A DNA stretch of 7,067 nt from an uncultured Cloacibacillus sp. (GTDB lineage Bacteria > Synergistota > Synergistia > Synergistales > Synergistaceae): positions 1 through 7,067 of the forward strand of contig CAKSWL010000106.1 of assembly GCA_934511335.1 (NCBI GenBank). Reading direction: 5' to 3'. A program made the translations under genes and the position numbers. The notes under the pieces are model-generated. The model made no database searches, was not told where the DNA came from, and saw only the letters and a list, made by a program, of their open reading frames with translations. Shown piece by piece: positions 1 through 6,754 of this stretch. How positions within the stretch are numbered: the first letter of the stretch is position 1; each line of letters starts with the position of its first letter.

Positions 1-37
1 ATATAAAAACGGGCGGCCGTCAGCCGAAGGCCGCCCG
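1..37 (-). terminator. Intrinsic terminator of the carAB operon
   Basis: On the minus strand a perfect 9-bp GC-rich stem (arms at 29-37 and 10-18, core GGGCGGCC/GGCCGCCC) encloses a 10-nt loop and is followed directly by TTTTTATAT. This is a textbook Rho-independent terminator. The stem begins about 28 nt past the carB stop codon, so it should end the carAB transcript. Confidence 0.9.
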
Positions 38-64
38 CCGCCGCTATATATTTATCCGCGCCCG

Positions 65-3000
65 TCAGCGCGTCAATCCCGCCGCCACCGCCCAGGCCGC
101 GGCGAGCGAGTGCAGGCAGGGAGTGCCGGCGGCGCAGGCCTGTTTTCTGATCATCGCCCCGTCCGCCATGTGACGCTCGTTGCCTCCGGGAATGTTCAGC
201 ACCAGGTCCCATTCGCCCGCGCGCAGGCGGCGCACCAGCTCGCCGCGCTCGACGCGGTTTGCCTCGACGCCCCACTTTTTCAGATAGGCGGCGGTGCCTT
301 CGGTGGCGTCTACCTCCCAGCCAAGCATCTTATACTGCGAGGCGACGGGCATCGCCTCAGCCTTTTCGCTGTCCGCGATACTCATCAGGATGCGCCCCGT
401 CGCGGGCGGCAGCCAGCCCGCCCCCTTAAGGCCGTCCATAATCGCGTCAGCTAAGTTGTCCGCCACTCCAAGGCTCTCGCCGGTGGACATCATCCGCGGC
501 CCGAGCTTGGGGTCCAGCCCCGGCAGCTTGTCGTTGGAAAAGACCGGGACCTTGACGCTCCACTGTCCCGTCTCAGGATAGAGGCCAGTGCCGTAGGGCA
601 TCTCACGAAGCCTCTCGCCGAGCGCTATCCCCACCGCCATGTCGATGACGGGCAGCTTCGATATTTTGCTGACGATCGGCACCGTGCGGCTCGCGCGCGG
701 GTTGGCCTCGATGATCCAGAAGACGCCGCCGCGCAGTACGAACTGGATGTTCAAAAGCCCGTGTATGTCAAGCTCCTTTGAGATCACCTTGACAAATTTC
801 AACACCTCGTTCTGCTGTTCTTTCGTGAGCGAACAGCTCGGGAAGACGGCGATCGAGTCTCCCGAATGTATCCCCGAGGGGTCTATATGCTCGATTATCC
901 CAGGAATGAGGACGTCCTCTCCGTCGCAGATCGCGTCGCATTCAAATTCGCGCCCCACGAGAAACTGGTCCACCATCACCTTCTGCCCCGGAACCGCTTC
1001 AAAGGCCTCCTGAAGGACCTCGACAAGGGCCTCTTCTCCGCAGACGACCTTCATCGCGACGCCGCCGATGACGAAGCTCGGACGCACCATGAGCGGATAG
1101 CCGAGGCTGCGTCCGACCTCCTCAGCCTCTTCGACCGAGGCGACGTCGACGCCCTTTGGCTCGGGCACGCCGATCTTGGTAAGCAGCCGCGAGAATTTCC
1201 CGCGGTCCTCCGCCGCGTCGATCACCTCCGCGCCGGGACCGAAGAGCTTGATTCCCTCCTGCGCAAGATCAAGACCAAGGCGCAGAGAGGTCTGACCGCC
1301 GAAGCAGGCGAAGACGCCCGCCGCCTCCTCGCGCCGGAGCACCGGCAGCACGTCGTCGACGGTCAGCGGCTCAAGGTAGAGGGCGTCGGAGATGTCGTGG
1401 TCTGTACTCACCGTTTCCGGGTTGACATTCATCATGATCGCGCGGATACCGCGGCGGCGCAGCGCCTCCACAGCCTTGACGCAGCAGTAGTCGAACTCCA
1501 CGCCCTGGGCGATGCGGATCGCACCGGAGCCGATGACGGCAATGCCGCCGCTGTGGCGCTCATAGGGGTCGTCCTTCATACCGCTCACGCCGTAGTAATA
1601 GCTGGAGCCAGAGGGGAATTCACCGGCACAGCCGTCGACTTCGCGGTAACCCGCAGTGTAGTCCTCTTCCACAAGCCGTCTGCGCACCTCGTCCTTCGAA
1701 ATATCGGCGGCAAGCGCGATCTGACTGACGGAGAACCCCCTCTTCGCGGCGCTTACGATGTTACCGTTTACCGCGCCGTCCTCCTCAAGGTACTTTTCCG
1801 CCAGCTGTATCGCGTTGAGCTGCTCGATAAAGTAACGGCGGATATGCGTACGGCGCGCCATCTCCTCCACCGTCGCCGAATTGCGGCGCAGCAGCTCCGT
1901 GATCGCCTCCAGGCGCAGATTCGTCGGGGTATTCACCTGTTCCCATAGCCGCCGCGTCTCCCAGCCGCGCATCTTCCGGTCCGGGATGGCATGTCCGCGT
2001 GAGAGCGAGCGATATGCCTTGACCAGCCCCTGCGCGAAATTCGCGGCAAGGGCCAGCACCTCCCCTGTGGCCTTCATGCGCGGCCCCAGCGAAGGGTCCG
2101 CCTGAGGGAAGGTGTCGAAGGGCCAGGAGGGGACTTTGACGGCGACATAGTCGAGCGCCGGCTCTGAGAGGGCGCTGCCCGCCCCCGTCACGGGGTTGGC
2201 CATCTCCGTCAGGTTGAGGCCGAGGGCGATCTTCGCCGCCATACGGGCGATCGGGTAGCCGGTGGCCTTGCTCGCAAGGGCGCTGGAACGGCTCGCGCGC
2301 GGGTTTACCTCAATGACGTAGTATTCGCCGCCGTCGGGGGCTAAGGCGAACTGCACGTTGCAGGCTCCGCGGATATCAAGCACGTCGACGATTTTGAGCG
2401 CCGCCGTGCGTATCATCTGCCATTCTTTATCAGTGAGGGTAAGCACCGGCGAGACGACGATCGAGTCTCCCGTGTGGACCCCCATCGGGTCAATATTCTC
2501 CATGCCGCATACGGCGAGGGCGTTGCCTGCGTTGTCGCGCACCACCTCAACCTCGATCTCGTGCCAGCCCTCAAGGTAGCACTCGATGAGGGCGCGACCT
2601 ACGGGAGAGGCGGCTAGCGCGTCCTCCGTCTGTACGACGAAGCTCTCGATGTTGCGCACTACCGAATTCCCCGAGCCTCCTAGAGTGAAGTCGGGACGCA
2701 GGATCAGCGGCAGCGGCGTGTGAAGCGCAAACTCCTGTGCCTCGGCGACCGAAGAGATGCCGCGGCTTGCGATGATCGGCTGGCAGGCCTCGATCATCGC
2801 CTTGCGGAAGGGCTCGCGCGCCTCCGCGCGCTCTATCGACTCCGGCTGCGTGCCGAGGACGCGGCATTTATAGCGCCGCCACATGCCGAGCTTTTCGCAT
2901 TCCATGCAGAGGTTGAGTCCCGTCTGCCCGCCGAGCGTCGCGACGACGCCGTCCGGGCGGTGTTCCCTGAGGATGCTCTCCACCACATAGGGGAGGAGCG

Positions 3001-3199
3001 GCCGGATATAAACGTGGTCCGCGACGGAATTGTCCGTCTGGATCGTCGCGGGATTGCTGTTGAGCAGGATGACGCTGCAGCCCTCCTCTTTCAGCGCGCG
3101 GCAGGCCTGCGTGCCGGCGTAGTCAAACTCTGCGGCCTGTCCGATCTTGATCGGACCGGAGCCCAAAACCAGGACCTTTTTTATCGTCGTGTCTCTCAT
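65..3199 (-). CDS. carB: Carbamoyl-phosphate synthase large subunit
   Basis: This is the large, synthetase subunit of carbamoyl-phosphate synthase. It uses ammonia passed from CarA, bicarbonate and two ATP to make carbamoyl phosphate for pyrimidine and arginine synthesis in the cytoplasm. The 1044 residues show the duplicated ATP-grasp layout. Half one (about 1-400) has LGSGPIKIGQAAEFDYAGTQ near 12-31, LGGQTGLN (89-96), RPDFTLGGSG (168-177), MGVHTGDS (239-246) and EVNPRASRSSALASKATG (297-314). An oligomerisation domain follows (about 400-545). Half two (about 550-930) has GSGAIRIAQGVEFDYCCVK (557-575), FGGQTSL, RPSFVIGG, SGIHSGDS and EANPRASRTVP. A C-terminal MGS-like allosteric domain (about 935-1044) carries DATEGTA. 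The family is usually near 1070 residues. The shortfall includes a 5-residue gap in the allosteric domain. The ATG at 3197-3199 has a well-placed Shine-Dalgarno sequence 6 nt upstream. It is the second gene of the carAB operon and ends in UGA. Confidence 0.98.
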   Translation of the reverse strand: MRDTTIKKVLVLGSGPIKIGQAAEFDYAGTQACRALKEEGCSVILLNSNPATIQTDNSVADHVYIRPLLPYVVESILREHRPDGVVATLGGQTGLNLCMECEKLGMWRRYKCRVLGTQPESIERAEAREPFRKAMIEACQPIIASRGISSVAEAQEFALHTPLPLILRPDFTLGGSGNSVVRNIESFVVQTEDALAASPVGRALIECYLEGWHEIEVEVVRDNAGNALAVCGMENIDPMGVHTGDSIVVSPVLTLTDKEWQMIRTAALKIVDVLDIRGACNVQFALAPDGGEYYVIEVNPRASRSSALASKATGYPIARMAAKIALGLNLTEMANPVTGAGSALSEPALDYVAVKVPSWPFDTFPQADPSLGPRMKATGEVLALAANFAQGLVKAYRSLSRGHAIPDRKMRGWETRRLWEQVNTPTNLRLEAITELLRRNSATVEEMARRTHIRRYFIEQLNAIQLAEKYLEEDGAVNGNIVSAAKRGFSVSQIALAADISKDEVRRRLVEEDYTAGYREVDGCAGEFPSGSSYYYGVSGMKDDPYERHSGGIAVIGSGAIRIAQGVEFDYCCVKAVEALRRRGIRAIMMNVNPETVSTDHDISDALYLEPLTVDDVLPVLRREEAAGVFACFGGQTSLRLGLDLAQEGIKLFGPGAEVIDAAEDRGKFSRLLTKIGVPEPKGVDVASVEEAEEVGRSLGYPLMVRPSFVIGGVAMKVVCGEEALVEVLQEAFEAVPGQKVMVDQFLVGREFECDAICDGEDVLIPGIIEHIDPSGIHSGDSIAVFPSCSLTKEQQNEVLKFVKVISKELDIHGLLNIQFVLRGGVFWIIEANPRASRTVPIVSKISKLPVIDMAVGIALGERLREMPYGTGLYPETGQWSVKVPVFSNDKLPGLDPKLGPRMMSTGESLGVADNLADAIMDGLKGAGWLPPATGRILMSIADSEKAEAMPVASQYKMLGWEVDATEGTAAYLKKWGVEANRVERGELVRRLRAGEWDLVLNIPGGNERHMADGAMIRKQACAAGTPCLHSLAAAWAVAAGLTR

Positions 3200-3205
3200 C
3201 GTATT

Positions 3206-3211
3206 TCACCT
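3206..3211 (-). promoter_or_regulatory. carB ribosome-binding site overlapping the carA stop codon
   Basis: The minus strand reads AGGTGA, a match to the anti-Shine-Dalgarno core, 6 nt before the carB ATG. Its first two bases are the last two bases of the carA UAG stop. Ribosomes ending on carA therefore stop on the carB initiation site, which suggests translational coupling and matched subunit amounts (inference). Confidence 0.75.
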
Positions 3212-4262
3212 ATCTCCCTTTCGCGGCCTGCATGCGGATTATGAAGTTATCGAAAATATATGAGGCATCCTCCGGCCCCGGCGACGCCTCGGGGTGAAAC
3301 TGTACCGAAAGCGCGTCACAGCGCCGGTGGCGCAGCCCCTCCACCGTGCCGTCCCCAAGATGGCTGTAGGCCACCTCAAGGTCCGTCCCCTCCAAAGTGC
3401 CTCCGTCCACGGCGTACTGGTGGTTTTGGCTCGTGAGTATACCGCGCCCCGTAGCGCATTCAAGCACCGGCTGGTTCGCCCCGCGATGGCCGAAAGAAAG
3501 CTTTTTCGTCTTCGCCCCGCAGGCGCGCGCGAGAAGTTGATTGCCGAGACAGACGCCGAGCAGCGGCTTGGCGCCGAGCATCTTCGCGATCTCTCCCGCC
3601 TCGAAATCGAGTACCGCGGGATTTCCGGGCCCGTTGCTCAACAGTATCCCGTCCGCCCCGGAAGCAAGGACCTCGGCGGCGGCGGTGTCGTTCGGGAAGC
3701 GTATCACGCGGCAGCCGCGGCGTACCATGCTGCGGATGATATTCTCCTTGACGCCGTAGTCCATCAACGCGACGGTCAGCTCGCCGTCGCCGTATATCTC
3801 TTTTTCTTTACAAGAGGCCTCCGAGACAAGCGTATCCGGCAACTCTTTCAGCTCCGGCAGACGGGGATCCGTGTCGATGCGCCCCATCAGCGAACCATAT
3901 TCGCGGATCTTCAATATCAGCTGCCTCGTATCGATATCGGAGATTAACGGACAGCCCTTCTCCCTCATCCAGGAGCTCAGGCTTTCAAAACGCCCCTTTT
4001 CCGTCTCGTCGAGGCTGGTCATAAGAGCTGCGCGCGCCCATACTCGCCGCCCCTCGAGATTTTCCCTGTCCACTCCGTATATGCCTACGGGCGGAAAGGC
4101 AAAAATAATGATCTGCCCGTTGTAAGAGGGGTCCGTCAGTGTCTGCGGATAGCCGCAGGCGGCTGTGGTAAAGACGACCTCCCCCTCCACGGGGGTCTTG
4201 ATATCTCCGTTGCCTGGCCATACCGAGCCATCGTTCAGCGTCAAGTAAATTCTCTTTTTCAT
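3210..4262 (-). CDS. carA: Carbamoyl-phosphate synthase small (glutaminase) subunit
   Basis: This is the glutamine amidotransferase subunit of carbamoyl-phosphate synthase. It hydrolyses glutamine and channels ammonia to CarB. The 350 residues are a normal family length. The N-terminal CPSase domain (about 1-150) includes GEVVFTTAACGYPQTLTDPS (27-46). The class I amidotransferase domain (about 163-345) shows GPGNP (211-215), the nucleophile Cys238 in LLGVCLGNQLL, SQNHQYAVD (278-286) and the His323/Glu325 pair in QFHPEASPGP. The catalytic triad is thus complete. One residue differs from the common GICLGHQ signature: Asn241 stands where His is usual. The ATG at 4260-4262 has AAGGAG (4273-4278) 10 nt upstream. 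It is the first gene of the operon, followed by carB after 10 nt, and its stop codon is UAG. Confidence 0.98.
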   Translation of the reverse strand: MKKRIYLTLNDGSVWPGNGDIKTPVEGEVVFTTAACGYPQTLTDPSYNGQIIIFAFPPVGIYGVDRENLEGRRVWARAALMTSLDETEKGRFESLSSWMREKGCPLISDIDTRQLILKIREYGSLMGRIDTDPRLPELKELPDTLVSEASCKEKEIYGDGELTVALMDYGVKENIIRSMVRRGCRVIRFPNDTAAAEVLASGADGILLSNGPGNPAVLDFEAGEIAKMLGAKPLLGVCLGNQLLARACGAKTKKLSFGHRGANQPVLECATGRGILTSQNHQYAVDGGTLEGTDLEVAYSHLGDGTVEGLRHRRCDALSVQFHPEASPGPEDASYIFDNFIIRMQAAKGR

Positions 4263-4288
4263 CGGTCGCGCACTCCTTCATTGTTCTA

Positions 4289-4322
4289 TAAACAAAATAA
4301 ACCTGAATATATGTTTTGTTTA
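4289..4322. repeat. Inverted repeat in the carAB leader
   Basis: TAAACAAAA (4289-4297) and TTTTGTTTA (4314-4322) are perfect 9-bp inverted arms around a 16-nt spacer. They lie inside the predicted 5' leader of carAB, between the transcription start and the carA ribosome-binding site. The arms are AT-rich, so an RNA hairpin would be modest. The repeat could instead be a protein-binding site. The spacer contains TGAATATATG (4304-4313), which resembles half of an ArgR box. No attenuator-type terminator with a U-tract is seen in the leader. Confidence 0.5.
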
Positions 4323-4358
4323 ATTGTCGATTTTATCAATCGTTCAAAGTTCCAGAGT

Positions 4359-4386
4359 ATTATAGCCCTAAAACGCGATACGTCAA
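4359..4386 (-). promoter_or_regulatory. Sigma-70-type promoter of carAB
   Basis: On the minus strand, TTGACG (4381-4386) and a perfect TATAAT (4359-4364) are separated by 16 bp. Transcription should begin near 4352 and give a leader of about 90 nt before the carA ATG. Only one base differs from the -35 consensus and none from the -10, so this is the best promoter in the window. Confidence 0.85.
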
Positions 4387-4399
4387 GTCCCTTAGAAGA

Positions 4400-4419
4400 T
4401 ATTTTCACCGGTGATAATA
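4400..4419. promoter_or_regulatory. Candidate operator: 20-bp near-perfect palindrome
   Basis: The sequence TATTTTCACCGGTGATAATA has a perfect 10-bp core, TCACCGGTGA (4405-4414). Beyond one mismatched pair there are four more matching pairs on each side. It sits about 14 bp upstream of the carAB -35 box, inside the divergent intergenic region. The symmetry suits a dimeric regulator. I do not recognise the regulator; it is not a clear LexA, PurR, NrdR or ArgR box. Confidence 0.45.
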
Positions 4420-4534
4420 ACTGTTCAAGCGGTTGCATATTTTTTATTGCCGGGGCTCGGCCCAGCGGCGGGAGGAAAAGCGGCGCAAAAAGAGATAAAA
4501 TAGGGCGAACAAGAGTGAAGGAGAATAGCAGAAA

Positions 4535-5020
4535 ATGAAATACAGCTTCGGTCCGGTTATAAATGACGGCTCACGCATCCTGATACTCGGTTCGCTTCCG
4601 GGAGAGAGGTCGCTGGCGATGAGCCGCTATTACGCGCATCCGCAGAACCATTTCTGGAAGATACTTTACGCCGTCTTCGGCGAGACGATGCCCGCGTCGT
4701 TTGAAGAGCGCTACGACTTTATCCTGCGCCGCCGTCTCGCGCTGTGGGACACGATAAAGCGCGCGCGCCGCGACGGCAGCCTTGACGGCAAGATCAGAGA
4801 CGAGGAGCCTAACGACATCCCCTCGCTGCTCGCGGCCCATCCCAGCCTCTCGCTGATCCTCTTCAACGGCGCCTGCTCTTTTGCGAAGTATAAAAAATAT
4901 TTCGGCGAACCGCCCATCCCCTATCAAAAAATGCTCTCGACAAGCCCCGCCTGCGCCGGAAGGGACGAAGAGCGCTACCTGATGTGGGAGGAGGCGCTGC
5001 GCCAGGGAACCGGACGCTGA
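4535..5020 (+). CDS. DNA-deoxyinosine (hypoxanthine) glycosylase, uracil-DNA glycosylase superfamily
   Basis: This is a predicted base-excision repair enzyme that removes hypoxanthine, the product of adenine deamination, from DNA. The 161 residues match the small family 6 (HDG) type of the uracil-DNA glycosylase superfamily. ILGSLPGERSL (17-27) is followed by YYAHPQNHFWKIL (32-44), which holds the conserved Asn38. Then come LALWDTIKRARRDGSLDGKI (68-87), the strand ILFNG (108-112), and LSTSPACAG (134-142), the motif that enters the DNA. The ATG at 4535 has AAGGAG (4518-4523) 11 nt upstream. It is transcribed divergently from carAB and converges on lat, so it appears to be a single-gene unit. 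I see no convincing promoter. The family assignment is from remembered motifs; a related uracil or mismatch specificity is possible. Confidence 0.88.
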   Translation: MKYSFGPVINDGSRILILGSLPGERSLAMSRYYAHPQNHFWKILYAVFGETMPASFEERYDFILRRRLALWDTIKRARRDGSLDGKIRDEEPNDIPSLLAAHPSLSLILFNGACSFAKYKKYFGEPPIPYQKMLSTSPACAGRDEERYLMWEEALRQGTGR

Positions 5021-5126
5021 CGCCGCGGCGACATTTTTCGCGGGCGGCTCTTATCCCGCCGTCAGCCTTGCGGGAACCGCTGCCAGAGATGTCCCCTTAT
5101 CAAAAAAGGGCGGAGTTCTTTGCCAC

Positions 5127-5158
5127 AAAAAAAGCCGGAGCGAGGCTCCGGCTTTTTT
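5127..5158. terminator. Bidirectional intrinsic terminator
   Basis: A perfect 8-bp stem, AGCCGGAG/CTCCGGCT (5133-5140 and 5146-5153), has a 5-nt loop. It is flanked by seven A on the left and six T on the right, so each strand gives a hairpin followed by a U-tract. It lies 22 nt past the lat stop and about 110 nt past the glycosylase stop, and can serve both convergent genes. Confidence 0.9.
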
Positions 5159-5179
5159 ACATCATCGCTTGGTGCTTGA

Positions 5180-6547
5180 TTACTTTTTGAATACTTCCTT
5201 CGCCGCCTTGCGGGAGATATCGATTCCGAGCTGCAGGTCGTCGAGGGGTACGTTGAGCGCCGGGCGGAAGCGGACGGTATTGCTGCCGCAGCCGAGGATG
5301 AGCATATTGTTCTTGTGGCACTCCTTGAGGAAGGCGTCGCGAAGCTCAGGGCAGCAGATGTCGTAAGCGCACATAAGCCCCTATCCGCGAACGTTGCGGA
5401 TATATCCGGGGAACTCCGCTTCAAGTTCTTTAAGTCCGGCGTAGAGCGCGGGCCCGGCGACGTTGCTGACATAGTCAAGAACTTTGTCGTCACGGTAGAT
5501 CTCGAGGTATTTCTGGGCGCGGACCATGTCCACGACCGTGCCGCCCCAAGTCGAGTTGATGCGGCTGGAGACCTTGAAGCAGTTGTTTTCCACTTCGTCT
5601 ACGCGCGGGCCAGCGACGAGCCCGCAGATCTGAGCCTTCTTGCCGAAGGAGAAAAGGTCCGGTTTGACGGGGGCGTGATGCTCCCAAGCCCACATCTTGC
5701 CGGTAATGCCCATGCCGCACTGGACTTCGTCGAAGATAAGGAGCATTTCGTTTTCGTCGCAGATCTGGCGCAGCTTCTGGAAGAACTCGGTGCGGAAGTG
5801 GTTGTCTCCGCCTTCGCCCTGAATCGTCTCGATGATGACCGCCGCGACGCCGTCGGGATCGTCCATCAGCACCTGCTTGATCTGTTTGAGCGCCTGCGCC
5901 TCAAGCCACTCTACCTCGCCGAGATGCTCTTCGAGCGGGAAGGATATCTTCGGGTTGATGATGCGCGGCCAGTCGGTGAACTTCGCGAAACGCTGGTGTT
6001 TGTTCGGGTCGTTCGTGTTGGTGACCGAGAGGGTGTAGCCTGAACGTCCGTGGAAAGCTTCGTTGAAGTGCATGATCTTCGTGCCCTTGCGTCCGTTGTA
6101 GGCTTCTCCGGGCGTGACTTTGCCCTTCTGCATCAGCTTCTGGATTTTCCAGTCCATAGCCACTTTGAAGGTGTTCTCTACCGCAAGCGTGCCGTAGTCG
6201 ATGAAGAAAACGTGATTGTATCCTTCAGGAACGGCCACTTCGCCAAAGGTCTTGATAAATTCCGCCATCTCCTGAGTATAGATGTCCGAGTTGGCTACCT
6301 TGTTGATAGCGGCGCGGAATATCTTTTCCTTGAACTCGGGGTTGTCGAGTTTGGGGTGGTTCATTCCAAAGGGTGAAGAAGCGAAGAATGTGTAGAAATC
6401 AAGCCAGTCTCTGCCGCAGACAGAGTCTATTATGTGGCTTCCCTTTGACTGTTCCATATCAATGACAATATCAAACCCATCGCGAAGAAGGAGCTTTTCA
6501 ATCGTTGAGAATACATCTTTCGGCGCTACTGAGCAATTTGACGGCAT
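5180..6547 (-). CDS. lat: L-lysine 6-transaminase, reading frame interrupted by one in-frame UAG
   Basis: This is a PLP-dependent class III aminotransferase that moves the epsilon-amino group of L-lysine to 2-oxoglutarate, giving 2-aminoadipate 6-semialdehyde and glutamate. Residues resemble the Mycobacterium and Streptomyces Lat family throughout: ASSPFGMNHP (56-65), NKVANSDIYT (82-91), LAVENTFKVAMDWK (121-134), HGRSGYTLS (166-174), IQGEGGD (242-248), FDEVQCG (272-278) with Asp273, FGKKAQICG (301-309) with the likely PLP lysine at 304, and NSTWGG (331-336). Codon 389 is UAG. Beyond it the same frame gives GLMCAYD and TVRFRPAL (424-431), which supplies a conserved substrate/cofactor-side arginine, and ends at UAA. 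The full length of 455 fits the family (about 450-457). The 388-residue product would lack the C-terminal small-domain segment and is probably inactive. The ATG at 6545-6547 has AGGAGG 8 nt upstream. I call it one gene of uncertain status: pseudogene, base error or read-through. Confidence 0.9.
5381..5383 (-). other. In-frame UAG within lat
   Basis: The minus strand reads CGC GGA TAG GGG CTT ATG, that is R-G-stop-G-L-M. In relatives such as Mycobacterium Lat this motif is RGRGLMCAF, so the stop replaces a basic residue. One base change from AAG (Lys) to TAG explains it. No frameshift is present and the frame on both sides is conserved. Confidence 0.93.
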
Positions 6548-6574
6548 GTGAACAACCTCCTCGATTTTGTGTAC

Positions 6575-6590
6575 CTCTTAGGGATAAGAG
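6575..6590. repeat. Inverted repeat in the lat leader
   Basis: CTCTTA (6575-6580) and TAAGAG (6585-6590) form perfect 6-bp arms around a 4-nt spacer. The repeat lies 14 bp upstream of the lat AGGAGG ribosome-binding site, in the probable 5' leader. It could be a small RNA hairpin or an operator for a dimeric regulator. The role is unknown. Confidence 0.4.
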
Positions 6591-6618
6591 TTCATTTTGC
6601 GTATTTCCTACACATATA

Positions 6619-6647
6619 AGTTTACATTCGGCGGGTGATAAAATCAA
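6619..6647 (-). promoter_or_regulatory. Candidate lat promoter
   Basis: On the minus strand TTGATT (6642-6647) and TAAACT (6619-6624) are 17 bp apart, each matching the sigma-70 consensus at four of six bases. Transcription would start near 6612, giving a leader of about 65 nt that holds the 6575-6590 inverted repeat. The match is weak, but the position and spacing are right. Confidence 0.35.
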
Positions 6648-6754
6648 GATTTAATTTCCAGAATACGATAGACAATTAAGAAATCTTTTTTTAGCTTCTA
6701 ATATATAAACAGATAAAATATCTAAAAATTAGGCCTCTTTTGCCAGATCTATTT

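Noticed and set aside
866..1948. Long plus-strand open frame (360 codons) antisense to carB
   Set aside because: It lies wholly inside carB, whose protein is conserved throughout. GC-rich codon use keeps the antisense frame open. The translation has no recognisable domain and no ribosome-binding site is evident.
2720..3244. Plus-strand open frame of 174 codons antisense to the 5' end of carB
   Set aside because: Arginine- and alanine-rich antisense shadow of a conserved gene with no recognisable motif.
3985..4281. Minus-strand open frame starting at an ATG in the carA leader, a possible leader peptide
   Set aside because: It overlaps carA in another frame for nearly its whole length. Its ATG precedes the carA Shine-Dalgarno sequence and has no good site of its own. 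There are no arginine or pyrimidine-type attenuation features.
4263..4352. PyrR-type attenuator or riboswitch in the carAB leader
   Set aside because: The leader is only about 90 nt, has no terminator hairpin with a U-tract, and shows no conserved anti-terminator sequence.
4433..4501. Promoter for the glycosylase gene (TTGCAT at 4433 and TAAAAT at 4496)
   Set aside because: The spacing between the two is far too long, and TAAAAT has no acceptable -35 box 16-18 bp upstream. A promoter must exist but I cannot place it.
5021..5037. CGCCGCGGCG palindrome followed by ACATTTTT, a possible terminator directly after the glycosylase gene
   Set aside because: The palindrome has no room for a loop, so only about 3 bp could pair. 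The hairpin at 5127-5158 is far better.
5315..6043. Plus-strand open frame of 242 codons antisense to lat
   Set aside because: Antisense shadow of the conserved aminotransferase; no family resemblance.
6701..6754. Terminator after the YkgJ-type gene (small repeats such as AGATA/TATCT)
   Set aside because: The stems are only 3-5 bp, AT-rich and not followed by a clean U-tract. Termination or read-through into lat cannot be decided.
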